A stretch of DNA of 64,000 nt from Leuconostoc gelidum subsp. gelidum KCTC 3527. GTDB lineage: Bacteria > Bacillota > Bacilli > Lactobacillales > Lactobacillaceae. Under the pieces are notes generated by a model. That model was not told the DNA's origin and searched no databases. It saw only the letters and a list, made by a program, of their open reading frames with translations. Shown piece by piece: positions 1 to 9,417 of the stretch; position 1 is the first letter of the stretch, and the number at the start of each line of letters is the position of its first letter. The stretch spans positions 107,500-171,499 of the forward strand of contig NZ_AEMI01000019.1 of assembly GCF_000166715.1 (NCBI RefSeq). The letters run 5' to 3'. Position numbers and translations under genes: made by a program.

Positions 1-676
1 AATTATAATCTTTATCAATTTCGTATATTGGGGTAGTTTTGCTATTAGGCAAAGCTCACTTCCTTACTATTTTAAATATGTACTACACAATGAAGAGTTA
101 GGAAGTGCAGTGCTTGCTGGCACAATTATCACTCTTATATCTACAGCATTAGTGCCCTACTTTTCAAAAATGATTGGGAAACGTAATACTATGCTTCTCG
201 GTATGATAGGTACGGCAATATCACAATTAATTTTGCATTTTGCTGATAAGATGAATGGTAACGTACCAATGATTTTGTTTGGCATGTTGGTTTATTACAT
301 CAGTTATGGTCTTGTAGGCGCATTGATTGCAGTAATGTTGTCTGATGCTGTCGATTTTGGTGAGTGGAAAAATGGTGTTCGTGCTGAAGGCCTTGTTACT
401 TCATTTAGTTCATTTAGCGCAAAACTAGGAATGGGGCTAGGAAGTATGCTCCTCTCAACAGTGTTAACTGCAGGAGGTTACATCGCTATTTCGAATGTTT
501 CTACAGCGTCGCAAAATCTGTCTGCCTTAAATGCTATTAGAATGGGATTTATTTGGATTCCAATGTTTGGATACATTGCATCTGGGATAGTTTTGTTATT
601 CAATAATGTAGATAAGATTGAAACTAAAATGACTAATGATTTAAGCGTAAAACATCGGTTAGAACAAAGCGAATAA
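1..676 (+). CDS. GPH-family glycoside:cation symporter, 3' part (XylP/YicJ-like)
   Basis: The reading frame is open from base 2 to the stop at 674-676, so only about the last 224 residues are present and the N-terminal half lies outside the window. The fragment has several hydrophobic segments and the polar inter-helix stretch around VDFGEWKNG, typical of the C-terminal half of the MelB/XylP/YicJ (GPH) family, which couple import of glycosides to H+ or Na+. The stop is 18 bp before an alpha-xylosidase start with an AAGGAG-type ribosome site, so the two are co-transcribed. From that partner the likely substrate is isoprimeverose or another alpha-xyloside, as for XylP-XylQ of Lactobacillus pentosus; substrate is inference. 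Confidence 0.85.
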   Translation, partial: IIIFINFVYWGSFAIRQSSLPYYFKYVLHNEELGSAVLAGTIITLISTALVPYFSKMIGKRNTMLLGMIGTAISQLILHFADKMNGNVPMILFGMLVYYISYGLVGALIAVMLSDAVDFGEWKNGVRAEGLVTSFSSFSAKLGMGLGSMLLSTVLTAGGYIAISNVSTASQNLSALNAIRMGFIWIPMFGYIASGIVLLFNNVDKIETKMTNDLSVKHRLEQSE

Positions 677-694
677 TTTAATAAGGAGAGAAAC

Positions 695-2833
695 ATGAAA
701 TTTTCAGATGGATATTGGTTAGGAAAAGACAATTACATAATCAATTCACCGATCGAGGCTTATGATACTTCTGTGCGCACTGTTGAAGAATCAGGTCAAA
801 AAAGTAAAACTTTAGTAGTAAATTCTAGTTATCAGCAACTCAAAACTCGTAGCGACATGCTAGATGTGGGAAATTCTACGATTTCATTATTTAGCCCAGC
901 CCCAGATATTATTGGAGTAGAGCTTAAGCACTTCGATCAGGACGATAGGAATCCTTTATATGATTTAGTGCAATCAACCGTAAATGCAGAAATCAATACC
1001 TCAGATCAATTTGCCAATTATAAAAGTGGCGATTTAGAAGTTAATATTCCACTACATGATAAATTCCGTATGGACTTTAAGTACAAAGGAAATCGAATTA
1101 CTGGGTCGGAACTAAAGGCACAAGCTTCTATAGATGATTTATCTGGTCAAGAGTTAGGACAGGTCATGCATCCCAATACGGTGGTCGGTGCTCAAGCACT
1201 GTTAAGAGATGGTAGCGTTAGATGGGCCGATCATTTCATGCGGGAACAGTTAAGTTTATTACCTGGGACAAAAGTGTACGGATTTGGTGAAACCTTTGGG
1301 CCTTTTGAAAAAAATGGTCAAAGTATTGATATTATTAATCGTGACGGAGGAACAGGTTCAAATCAAAGTTACAAATCTATTCCATTTTACCTGGCTGTCC
1401 AGCCGGGAGTAAAGGGTCAAAAAAAGAATAAATGTTATGGTGTTTTCGTAAATGAAAGCCAACCAACAAGTTTTGAAGTGGCTACAGAAGTAGTTGATAG
1501 AGTGAGCTTTTCAACAAGAGGAGAAAGTTTAGAGTATTATATCATAGCTGGAGATTCTCCAAAGGATGTTATTGGAAAGTACAATAAGTTAACGGGAGGT
1601 TCTACTTTACCACCTGAATGGACATTTGGGTTATGGTTATCAACTTCATTTACAACTGATTATTCTGAGAAGACAGTCATGAAATTTATTGATGGTATGG
1701 CTGAAAGAGATATTCCATTGTCAGTATTTCACTTTGATTGTTTTTGGATGAAAGGTTTCGAATGGAGTAACTTCGAATGGGATAAAGCACAATTCCCTGA
1801 TCCATCTGGGATGATTAAAAGAATTCATGACAAAGGTCTGAAGGTATGTGTGTGGATTAATCCATATGTATCCCAAAAGTCAAGATTATTTAAAATTGGA
1901 AAAGAAAACGGCTATTTCATTAAAAAATCAGATGGGAATGTTTGGCAATGGGATTTATGGCAGCCTGGCAATGCTGTCATTGATTTTACAAATCTTGAAG
2001 CTGTATCATGGTATCAAGGTTTGTTAAAACATTTGCTTGACATGGGAGTTGATTGTTTCAAGACTGACTTTGGTGAGCGAATTCCACTACACGATGCTAT
2101 TTATAGTAATGGTGGTAATCCTGAGGGAGAGCATAATTTCTATGCACATAGATATAATAAAGCTGTTTTTGATTTACTAAAACAGGAAAAAGATAATGGA
2201 GAGGCAGTTGTTTTTGCAAGGTCTGCTACAGTTGGGGGCCAACAGTACCCAGTTCACTGGGGTGGTGATAATCTAAGCCAGTTCCATTCAATGGCTGACA
2301 CCCTAAGAGGAGGGTTGAGTTTAATGTCATCAGGATTTACATTTTGGAGTCATGATATTGGTGGATTTGAAGAAAATGCTAGCGCTGCAATTTACAAGCG
2401 CTGGACACAATTCGGTTTACTTTCCAGTCATTCACGCTATCATGGCAATATACAGTATCGGGTCCCGTGGCTATTTGATGAAGAAGCAGTTGAAGTAACT
2501 CGTAAATTTTCTAAATTAAAACAGGAATTAATGCCATATATATACAGTGAGGCAAAAGAATCCGTCAAAGAAGGCATTCCTTTAATGAGGCCAATGTATT
2601 TGGAATTTTCTGATGACGCTAATTGTTCTGGTTTAGATCGACAGTATATGTTTGGATCAAAAATTTTAGTTGCCCCAGTCATGACAGAGGAAGGGGAAGT
2701 CGATTACTATCTGCCTGAAGGTAAGTGGCGGCATATTATTGACAAGCGCGAAATGACAGTTGGGAATCATGGACAATGGATGGCAGAAACCTATGACTTT
2801 TTGAGTTTACCTGTTTGGGAAAAAATTCAATAA
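695..2833 (+). CDS. xylQ: GH31 alpha-xylosidase (YicI/XylQ-like)
   Basis: A 712-residue GH31 glycosidase expected to release xylose from the non-reducing end of isoprimeverose and other alpha-xylosides in the cytoplasm. The catalytic nucleophile is Asp458 in KTDFGERIP and the acid/base is Asp525 in HWGGDN; both motifs match the YicI alpha-xylosidase subgroup rather than alpha-glucosidases. There is no signal peptide. The order is N-terminal beta-sandwich (about 1-290), TIM barrel (about 300-620) and C-terminal beta domain; the length is slightly short for YicI (about 770). It has a good AAGGAG site 8 bp before the ATG. It follows a GPH symporter and precedes an AraC regulator, forming a three-gene uptake-hydrolysis-control unit. 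Function class is secure; the gene name is by analogy. Confidence 0.9.
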   Translation: MKFSDGYWLGKDNYIINSPIEAYDTSVRTVEESGQKSKTLVVNSSYQQLKTRSDMLDVGNSTISLFSPAPDIIGVELKHFDQDDRNPLYDLVQSTVNAEINTSDQFANYKSGDLEVNIPLHDKFRMDFKYKGNRITGSELKAQASIDDLSGQELGQVMHPNTVVGAQALLRDGSVRWADHFMREQLSLLPGTKVYGFGETFGPFEKNGQSIDIINRDGGTGSNQSYKSIPFYLAVQPGVKGQKKNKCYGVFVNESQPTSFEVATEVVDRVSFSTRGESLEYYIIAGDSPKDVIGKYNKLTGGSTLPPEWTFGLWLSTSFTTDYSEKTVMKFIDGMAERDIPLSVFHFDCFWMKGFEWSNFEWDKAQFPDPSGMIKRIHDKGLKVCVWINPYVSQKSRLFKIGKENGYFIKKSDGNVWQWDLWQPGNAVIDFTNLEAVSWYQGLLKHLLDMGVDCFKTDFGERIPLHDAIYSNGGNPEGEHNFYAHRYNKAVFDLLKQEKDNGEAVVFARSATVGGQQYPVHWGGDNLSQFHSMADTLRGGLSLMSSGFTFWSHDIGGFEENASAAIYKRWTQFGLLSSHSRYHGNIQYRVPWLFDEEAVEVTRKFSKLKQELMPYIYSEAKESVKEGIPLMRPMYLEFSDDANCSGLDRQYMFGSKILVAPVMTEEGEVDYYLPEGKWRHIIDKREMTVGNHGQWMAETYDFLSLPVWEKIQ

Positions 2834-2856
2834 ATTTTAATTAAGGATGGTGGAAG

Positions 2857-3678
2857 ATGACAGATGTCTTGGAAAGTGAATATGAACTAGTATTAAATAA
2901 CAGTGATTTGGACGTCAAAATTTTTAAATCCACTGAAGAAGCAGGTATAAGAACACTTCATTGGCATCGTCATATCGAGATAGTATTAGTCTTAACAGGA
3001 TCCGTTACTTTTCAATATGAATCACAGACAACAGTTTTGATACCGGGTGATTTTATTGCTATCGGATCTGGAATTCTTCATTCTTCTTCTCATTTAAAAA
3101 ATTCTTCTATTGTATTGCAAGTGCCGGTGGCATACATTGCCCGCTATTGGGATAATCCAGAAAATGTTCTTTTTACAATTCATAATAGTCATGAAGATAA
3201 CGAATATAATGAAGTAGTGACCCTTATTAAGCAAATGTTTGAAGTATATGAATCAAAATTACCAGGATATCGATTCAAATTTAATGAATTTTTGTTACGA
3301 ACACTATTCGATCTTTTCACCAAATACAGACAAACAGGATTATTAATCAATTCTATTCATGATAAGCGGCTTGGAGAAGTTATAAGTTATGTAAACAAAA
3401 ATTATTTTCAGCTATTAACCGTTAGTAATTTAGCTCAAAAATTCCACTATAACTCCGATTATTTGAGTAGACTCTTCAAGAAAAAGGCGGGAATATCTTT
3501 AAGCCGATATATTTATGTCGTAAGACTTTCTCACGTTTATTTTGAGATTGTGAATAGCAGTAAAGGCATTCGTAAAATTTTCATAGATAGTGGGATTAAT
3601 AACATTAGACTAGCTACTAAAATATTTGAACAGTATTATGGATCACTGCCTAGTGAAATTAGAAGGCGACGTCAGTGA
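2857..3678 (+). CDS. AraC-family transcriptional regulator (cupin + HTH_18)
   Basis: A 273-residue regulator. Residues about 30-110 form a cupin-type sensor domain (HWHRHIEIVLVLTG, then the PGDF turn and a GILHS segment), and residues about 170-270 carry the two helix-turn-helix units of the AraC/XylS family (LTVSNLAQKFHYNSDYLSRLFKK, second HTH near the C-terminus). The ATG lies 23 bp after the alpha-xylosidase stop with an AAGGATGG site. As last gene of the xyloside operon it probably activates that operon in response to an alpha-xyloside or its product. The second HTH departs somewhat from consensus (IRKIFIDSGINNIRLATKIFEQ), but the protein appears intact. Confidence 0.85.
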   Translation: MTDVLESEYELVLNNSDLDVKIFKSTEEAGIRTLHWHRHIEIVLVLTGSVTFQYESQTTVLIPGDFIAIGSGILHSSSHLKNSSIVLQVPVAYIARYWDNPENVLFTIHNSHEDNEYNEVVTLIKQMFEVYESKLPGYRFKFNEFLLRTLFDLFTKYRQTGLLINSIHDKRLGEVISYVNKNYFQLLTVSNLAQKFHYNSDYLSRLFKKKAGISLSRYIYVVRLSHVYFEIVNSSKGIRKIFIDSGINNIRLATKIFEQYYGSLPSEIRRRRQ

Positions 3679-3693
3679 TGTATTTGTAATGTG

Positions 3694-3745
3694 AACCTGA
3701 TAACTTGGACAAAAATAAAATGTCCAGAAAATTATCAGGTTTTAT
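3694..3745. terminator. Hairpin after the AraC gene (terminator and/or IS3 left end)
   Basis: Ten-base arms AACCTGATAA / TTATCAGGTT enclose a second, inner inverted pair TGGACA / TGTCCA, followed by TTTTATC. It sits 15 bp after the AraC stop and could end that operon. The inner GGACAAAAATA also recurs, inverted, at the IS3 remnant end near 8.5 kb, so the structure may instead be the terminus of an IS3-type element whose orfA fragment begins at 3747. Confidence 0.6.
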
Positions 3746-3746
3746 C

Positions 3747-3839
3747 ATGTCTAAATATTCAAATAAATTTAAAATAATGGTTGTTAAAGAATATAGAACG
3801 TTACAAGAATCCCTTAGGCATATGGAAAAAGAAACTTAA
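3747..3839 (+). pseudogene. IS3-family OrfA N-terminal fragment
   Basis: Thirty codons beginning MSKYSNKFKIMVVKEY and then a stop. The start resembles the HTH-containing N-terminus of IS150-group IS3 transposase OrfA proteins, which usually run beyond 100 residues. Nothing of OrfB follows; the broken DHA2 gene starts 50 bp on. It is a dead IS end. Confidence 0.5.
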
Positions 3840-3889
3840 AACAATCCAATTAAACTTGATTCTATCATATTTAAATAATTAGTTTTCGT

Positions 3890-5269
3890 CTATTTTTCAA
3901 CGTATTTTGGTAAAAATATTGATGGTATAATCATTAGTCCAGTTAACAAAACTGACCACCAGAAGACGTGTTGATAAGCAATTATATTTGCTAATGATGT
4001 ATGATGTGTTGAGAGATATGAAGATATGATAGTTGCTACTAAGGCAGAACCGAAAGCACCACCCAAATTTTGAAATATTCTTGCACCAATATTAGCTTGT
4101 GGCATCAACTTTTTATCCATTCCCATTAATATGGTTGTCATTAATGGCATAATAATACCACCAATACCCAATCCACGAATAAACAATACAACGCTGATAA
4201 CCAGAATATTTGTCTTGCTATCAATCCACCCAAATGGCATTGTCCCCAAGATAGATAATGATAGACTTAGCCAGACAACATAGCGAGCACCAATGCGATC
4301 CAGTAATTTTAACAGTAGTGGTCTAATTAAAAGCATCCCAATACCTTGAGGGAGCAACCAAAATCCTGTTTGTAAAATGCTTAAACCACGGCCTTGTTGA
4401 AAATACAATGGCAGAATAAGCATGGGACCAGTTGTTATAATTCCAGCCAGAAATAAATTAACGGTAGACGCAGCATAAACAGGTGCCTTGAAAAGAACTA
4501 ACGGTAGCACTGCTGTTTTTTTTCTTATAAATACCCCAAATAACATAAATAAATAGCGCAAATAGTCCGATGCTTGCAAATAACCATGTATCAGAATTGT
4601 TAAAAATTGCTAGTTTCCCAGCTCGCGACAAATCGTAAATTAATGATGCAGAACCGAATCCTAACAAAGTAATGCCAAGCCAATCTATTTTTGTAGTTTT
4701 ATCAGTCGCAGGAATACTGGGGACTATCCAAAAATTTAATGCTGCAGCTATAAGCATAATTGGCACGTTTATCCAAAAAATCTATTGCCAATTACCATAT
4801 TCCACAATAATCGTACCTAAAATCGGATCGAAAACTGGGCCAATCATTATTGGTAACATCACAATCATCATAAGTTTTTGAAAATAGTCACGTGGTGCAA
4901 TATTGACAAGCAAGTTGCTAACAAGTGGCATAATTAAACCAGCAGAAAATCCTTGAAAAATCCGATAAAATATAAGCACATTTACCGTTGTGCTCAGGAC
5001 GCCCCTATGAATGATAAACCAAACATCATCTGTGCAACAAAAAACACATACTTACCATTAAAATGTTGTGTTAGCCAACCAGAAAATGGTATAGCACTGC
5101 TAGTTGATAATACATAGGCAGCTATAATCCATTGAACACTGTTAAGCGTCGTGTGTAGATCATGACTAATATTGTTAATAGTAATATTAGTCATTGTAGT
5201 ATCTAACATTGGCGCTAGTAGACTAAATGCTAAAACTAATGATATGTTTCTTACTCGCTTGGCTAGCAA
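3890..5269 (-). pseudogene. DHA2-family (EmrB/QacA-type) drug:H+ antiporter, broken by three lesions
   Basis: Joined across lesions this is a roughly 460-residue, 14-TM-type MFS protein, expected at the membrane as a multidrug exporter. The N-terminus (MLAKRVRN... LDTTMTNITINN) and the GNWQ-stop-IFWINVPI segment are diagnostic of DHA2. Lesions seen: a one-base loss near 4998-5003 (frame ends ...SFIGAS, resumes VLSTTVNVL); an in-frame TAG at 4782-4784 where family members have Trp (GNWQW); and a frame change in a run of eight A (minus strand) near 4513-4520. Three independent lesions make function unlikely. No intact regulator is adjacent. Confidence 0.85.
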
Positions 5270-5365
5270 GCAAAAAATAAAGACGTTAGTTTCTGGTTAA
5301 ATGGCATCACAAAGGTTGTTTATCCTATCCTTAGCTCAAAAAATTGGTCCACCTATCGTTTGTTT

Positions 5366-5545
5366 ATAATGTTACGTACAATACCAAAATTAATTTTGCC
5401 ACACTATTCACAAATCAATTACAAAGTGGTAGTAGTGTATTTGTCTTATAGGAAGAACACGAGTAACAATATCAGGGATTTTTTGAACAATTCAAAGTTA
5501 GATTCAAAATATTTAAAAAATACTATGGCTATTCATATATTATAG
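5366..5545 (+). pseudogene. Possible C-terminal remnant of a LysR-type regulator
   Basis: About 60 open codons divergent from the broken DHA2 gene. The stretch VVVVYLSYRKNTSNNIRDFL resembles the last strand and helix of LysR substrate-binding domains (hydrophobic strand, YRK, then a helix ending in a short tail). No HTH is visible upstream and no ribosome site precedes the ATG. A regulator beside an efflux gene would make sense, but the match is short and could be chance. Confidence 0.25.
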
Positions 5546-5635
5546 GGGTACACATATATTTTAAAGTGTTATAATTGCTTTTTAATATCCTTGGCATGAT
5601 CATGTCAGTTAAAGGTAAGAAAGCTTGTATTATCA

Positions 5636-6259
5636 ATGAAAAAATTACTACTCACTGCTTATGGGTTTTCAACACCTACAATTGGGGCCGTTGCTCTGAA
5701 AATGATTCATAAAAATAAAGTAACTAAAGCCTGCATTATTTCAACATCTTGGCCAAAAGAAAAAGAAAAACATCCTCAAATGAATCAAATAAAAAATGAT
5801 CTGATCGACATGAATGTGACGAAAGTAGATTTCTTAGATGTTGAATTTGAAGATGCAAATAAGTTATATGACTACGATCTTATTTTTTTGAATGGTGGAT
5901 ACCCATTTTACCTATTGCATTTTCTAAAAAAGAGCGGGGCAGATCGTATTTTGAAAGAAAAGTTCCGTAGTGGGAGCTTAATAGTTGGTCTAAGTGCTGG
6001 CTCAATTGTAATGGGTCGATCTATAAACTTAATGCAATATCTTTACCCGGAAGACAATCGGTTCAATGATGTGGATTTGACAGGTCTTAATTTAACTCAT
6101 TTACAAATCTATCCACATTTTAAAGAAATGCTAACACGTGATGCAACGATCAAAGAAAAAATTTCTGAATACGAAAATAAAACTGGAGTGCATATAACAA
6201 GACTAAATAACAATCAAGCCGTGAAAATTGATAACGATACTTTAACATTTTTAGGTTAA
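5636..6259 (+). CDS. Peptidase S51 family protein (PepE/dipeptidase E-like)
   Basis: A 207-residue cytoplasmic protein with the S51 signature: catalytic Ser in GLSAGS (about residue 121), preceded by the FLNGGYPFYLL segment that corresponds to the GG(N)xxxLL substrate loop. S51 enzymes remove N-terminal aspartyl dipeptides, but many Firmicute paralogues are uncharacterised. Length matches the family (200-240). The ATG follows an AAAGGTAAG stretch that is rather far away (about 20 bp), so translation may be weak. A small hairpin with T tail follows at 6293. Confidence 0.8.
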   Translation: MKKLLLTAYGFSTPTIGAVALKMIHKNKVTKACIISTSWPKEKEKHPQMNQIKNDLIDMNVTKVDFLDVEFEDANKLYDYDLIFLNGGYPFYLLHFLKKSGADRILKEKFRSGSLIVGLSAGSIVMGRSINLMQYLYPEDNRFNDVDLTGLNLTHLQIYPHFKEMLTRDATIKEKISEYENKTGVHITRLNNNQAVKIDNDTLTFLG

Positions 6260-6295
6260 TTCATGTAGATTTGTTTTATATTTCACTCTAAGTTC

Positions 6296-6320
6296 ACCCA
6301 AATGGATGGGCTTTTTTCGC
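6296..6320 (+). terminator. Weak rho-independent terminator after the S51 gene
   Basis: CCCA / TGGG stem with a six-base loop followed by CTTTTTTC, about 40 bp after the S51 stop. The stem is short. Confidence 0.45.
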
Positions 6321-6382
6321 GTAAATGAAGCAATGAACGATCTTTACCCCCTCGTTATGCTGTACGTGTGTTGATAATATAA

Positions 6383-6440
6383 CAACGAGAAAGTCAAATG
6401 CACAGGACAAGTTTTTATGAGAGTATTGACTTTCTCGTTG
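6383..6440. repeat. 15-bp perfect inverted repeat
   Basis: CAACGAGAAAGTCAA at 6383-6397 and its exact complement TTGACTTTCTCGTTG at 6426-6440 flank 28 bases. There is no T tail, so it is not a normal terminator. It lies at the edge of a probable transposase remnant and may be the folded end of a mobile element or a recombination scar. Confidence 0.7.
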
Positions 6441-6718
6441 ACAACAAATATCAGCTGTCTCATTGCCAATGTGGCTACCGACGGCATGCTGTGAGACACT
6501 TTAGTGGTCAGGCAGTAACATCAATGATTGTAACATTATTCAAGGCATTGAAAATGCAAAAACAATTGCAGTGTATTATAGCAGAGAGTTTGCCAAATAT
6601 GATGAGATTGAAGAAATTTGAGGCATTCGACAATAATTTTGAGGACAAGGTACTGCCAAAATGGCAGTCAAGCGATTATGTTTTAGATCAATTGTTATTT
6701 TTGCGTGTGATATACTAG
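6398..6718 (+). pseudogene. Degenerate transposase-like region (possibly IS30)
   Basis: One frame is open for 106 codons, but its product has no recognisable fold. In another frame, from 6550, the translation ENAKTIAVYYSREFAKYDEIEE resembles the DNGKEFAxHxEI segment around the second catalytic Asp of IS30 DDE transposases, with the Asp itself lost. I read the region as decayed IS30-type DNA with frame shifts rather than as a real gene; confidence is low. Confidence 0.3.
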
Positions 6719-6784
6719 AAACGAACTGTAGAGATGTTAAAAAATAGACGTCAAGATAATTCTTTTATTTCGAAAGGTGTGTGA

Positions 6785-7585
6785 TTGATGATTTTAATAA
6801 AAGTTGCTCATTTGTTATTTAGAGCGCTAAAATTTGTATTTATTATGACTATTTGTTATTTGGTCTATATCTCTCTTTTATCTGACATACTGACAAAGGG
6901 ATATCATATAATAGCATATCTAACCATCTGGTTATTGTCATCATACGTGATTGCACCAAAAGTCAACAGATTTATATCTAATCATTACTTACCAAATTAC
7001 TTCATTGGTAGGTCTGTTACCAGTGATGGGTTGTTAGGTGATCCCGTAAACATAGCGATTAACGGCTCAGAAGAAAATATGAAGAAATTATTTTTAGAAT
7101 CAGGATGGCATATCGCAGATAATCTAACTTTTAAATCTTCTGTTAAAATTGTAATAGCCTCGTTATTAAAAAATTCTTATCCAACAGCACCTGTCAGCAC
7201 TTTGTACCTTTTCAATGACAAACAAAGTTTTGCTTTTGAAAAAGAAATAAATAATAACCCGAGAAGACGTCACCACATTAGAGTCTGGAAAACCCCCGGT
7301 AATTGGTACTTACCTGGGGGTTACAAAACTGATTGGTTATGTGCCGCAACATTTGATCAAAAGGTTGGTTTATCTTTGTACAATGGTCAAATCACTCATA
7401 AAATTATAGGTAATGTAGACCAAGAACGTGATTTTGTGTTAGATACATTCAAAAATTCAAATATTTCATATCAGATAAATGTTGTTAAAAATTTTACTAC
7501 TGGTTATCATAGTAAAAATGGTGGCGGAGATAGAATATACACGGATGGTGCTTTACCTTTTGTTGATCTGAGTAAAGACATTTAA
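6785..7585 (+). CDS. LssY_C domain membrane protein
   Basis: A 266-residue protein. Residues 5-35 and 40-60 are hydrophobic (two or three TM segments), followed by a soluble LssY C-terminal-type domain: DPVNIAINGSEENMKKLFLESGWHIAD, then HIRVWKTPG, CAATFDQKVGLSL, and NVDQERDFVLDTF. In other bacteria this domain is found alone or fused to PAP2 phosphatase or DedA modules; its biochemical role is not established. The ribosome site is GAAAGGTG before the ATG pair. It stands alone between mobile-element debris, with a strong terminator 160 bp downstream. Confidence 0.8.
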   Translation: MMILIKVAHLLFRALKFVFIMTICYLVYISLLSDILTKGYHIIAYLTIWLLSSYVIAPKVNRFISNHYLPNYFIGRSVTSDGLLGDPVNIAINGSEENMKKLFLESGWHIADNLTFKSSVKIVIASLLKNSYPTAPVSTLYLFNDKQSFAFEKEINNNPRRRHHIRVWKTPGNWYLPGGYKTDWLCAATFDQKVGLSLYNGQITHKIIGNVDQERDFVLDTFKNSNISYQINVVKNFTTGYHSKNGGGDRIYTDGALPFVDLSKDI

Positions 7586-7741
7586 AGTTTATAGTAAAAT
7601 AAACATAGATGTCCATATCCCCCTGATACACATTCTTAAAAAGAGACAGTTACAATCATTTCATTTAAATATTTTGACATCATAAAGCCCGCTAACTTTC
7701 TGAACAGATTTTTATTTTGTTCAAGTTATCGAGCTTACTTC

Positions 7742-7772
7742 AAAGGCTACTTAATAAGTAGCCTTTTTAATT
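7742..7772 (+). terminator. Rho-independent terminator
   Basis: AAAGGCTACTT / AAGTAGCCTTT perfect 11-bp stem, three-base loop, then TTAATTTT. It lies 160 bp after the LssY_C stop; the bases between show no gene. Confidence 0.85.
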
Positions 7773-7874
7773 TTAGATTATGGAAAATTAAAAAGCGTTC
7801 AAGTTGTATAAGCCAGGTAAGTTGTGGGTTATCTGAGTTCTTGACTTTACGGTGTGGCTGTAAAAATATGATTT

Positions 7875-8338
7875 GGTGTCATCCATCAAAATACTGATCA
7901 TCTTAATATGCACCTGTGGTTTGCAAAGAAAACCGCTGAAACTAGACCTGAAATGATTAAATCAGGTCCGTACAAAGGGCAACGCAAATAGTCTGAGAAT
8001 AAGGACAATGAGTTACGTAAGCGTTTAGCCAATCAACTCTACCGTCATCTAGGACAAATTGAAGATATATAGACGGTTGAAATTGATACTCAAATGACCG
8101 AACTGTTTAAAAATGTTAAGCAACGTGAATAACCAGAACATATTGCTAGGTCAGATAATATACCATGTGACATACGCTATCCACAAAAGAATCATCGTTT
8201 AATAAAATTAGTCGTTTTTTGCGTCAAGATATCCGAGCGGAAACCAATGCAGAGCGAAAATTTTTGCAAAATCAAAAACAAGTTAGAAACAAAAAGGCTC
8301 AGGAAGAATACGAATCAACGATTTCAAGAGGAATGTAA
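7875..8338 (+). pseudogene. Decayed plasmid relaxase (MobA-type) fragment
   Basis: Translation from 7875 gives GVIHQNTDHLNMHLWFAKKT. The HLNMH segment matches motif III (histidine triad) of conjugative relaxases, which binds the metal for nicking at oriT. Stops follow (for example TAG after KGQRK near 7989), and a further stretch, RQDIRAETNAERKFLQ, ends at 8336-8338 as a plausible C-terminal tail. It is a dead remnant of a mobilisable plasmid or similar element, in line with the replication-protein and HsdS fragments nearby. Confidence 0.55.
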
Positions 8339-8429
8339 TAATAAAAGTTATGAAAATATTCCTCCTAAAAATATCTTTAGTTCAATTGTATTATAAAAAC
8401 TAATTTCAAATGAACACGTTATTGTATTA

Positions 8430-8536
8430 ATGAATCGATATGTTAACTGGTTCAATAATGAGCGATTAAGTTATCAGCAAATATTTTCAAAAGTTAGTTA
8501 AGTTTCAACAATATTTTTGTCCGGATATTTGACATA
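8430..8536 (+). pseudogene. IS3-family OrfB C-terminal tail and IS end
   Basis: Codons 8430-8501 read MNRYVNWFNNERLSYQ and then a stop, matching the (Y/W)YNxxR ending of IS3 OrfB integrase domains. Just downstream, TATTTTTGTCC is the inverted counterpart of GGACAAAAATA at 3707-3717, so this is an IS right end. The body of OrfB is missing. Confidence 0.5.
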
Positions 8537-8687
8537 GGAGCAGATGGTATCCTACAATATTAGAGTGATCATTGTATAATGTAGCCAAAGGAAGAAATCA
8601 TGCAAAGATGATAATCAAAAGAATTTAAGGAAACTATATTAGGAGTTTATGTATGATAGAATGTAAAATTTAAGTTGAGGGAAAATT

Positions 8688-9416
8688 ATGAACAGTATAA
8701 TTATAAGTGTTAAAAATATAACTAAGGAAATAGTGTTAGGGAAATCGAATAATAAAATAAGAATAATAAATGACATTTCTTTTGAAATAAATAAAGGTGA
8801 ATTTTTGAGTATAGTTGGTCCATCTGGCTCTGGTAAAAGTACATTATTAAATATTATCTCTGGCTTATCAGCACCGACAACAGGGACGGTTTTTTTAGAA
8901 AGTCAAAATATATATAAGCTAGGATCAACAAAGTTAGCCAGATTAAGAAGAGAAAGAATTGGATTTATTTTTCAACAATACAATTTAATTTCTGCTCTAC
9001 CAGTATTTGAAAATATTTCTTTGCAATTAAGATTGAGCCATCAAAAAATTTCTAAGGCTCAAATTGATAAATTACTTAAAAGTATTAATTTTGAACCAAA
9101 GGCAACTGCAAGTATTGATTCCCTTTCTGGAGGAGAGAAACAAAAAGTTGCTATAGCCAGAGTATTAGCAACTGACTCTGAAATTATTTTTGCAGATGAG
9201 CCAACAGGTGCATTAGACTCCATCTCAAGAGAAAAAGTATTTAATATTCTAAAAGAAATAACTAAGCAAGGGAAAACAGTTATCATGGTAACTCATGATA
9301 TTGAGATGGCGTCGAGAACTGATAGAGCAATTATTATACGTGATGGAAAAATACAAAATATTTTATCGAAGCCTACTGAAACTTTAATCCTTCACGAGAT
9401 GGGGGGCAACTTATAA
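8688..9416 (+). CDS. ABC transporter ATP-binding protein (MacB/LolD/BceA type)
   Basis: A 242-residue nucleotide-binding subunit: Walker A GPSGSGKST (about residue 45), Q-loop FQQYN, signature LSGGEKQKVAIARVLA, Walker B IIFADEPTGALD with the EPTGALD form typical of the MacB/LolD/BceA group, and H-loop VTHD. Start ATG with TTGAGGG upstream. The stop is one base before the start of the permease, so they form one transporter. That group exports peptides, lipoproteins or antibiotics, or senses antimicrobial peptides. A 37-residue peptide gene follows the permease. Confidence 0.9.
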   Translation: MNSIIISVKNITKEIVLGKSNNKIRIINDISFEINKGEFLSIVGPSGSGKSTLLNIISGLSAPTTGTVFLESQNIYKLGSTKLARLRRERIGFIFQQYNLISALPVFENISLQLRLSHQKISKAQIDKLLKSINFEPKATASIDSLSGGEKQKVAIARVLATDSEIIFADEPTGALDSISREKVFNILKEITKQGKTVIMVTHDIEMASRTDRAIIIRDGKIQNILSKPTETLILHEMGGNL

Positions 9417-9417
9417 T

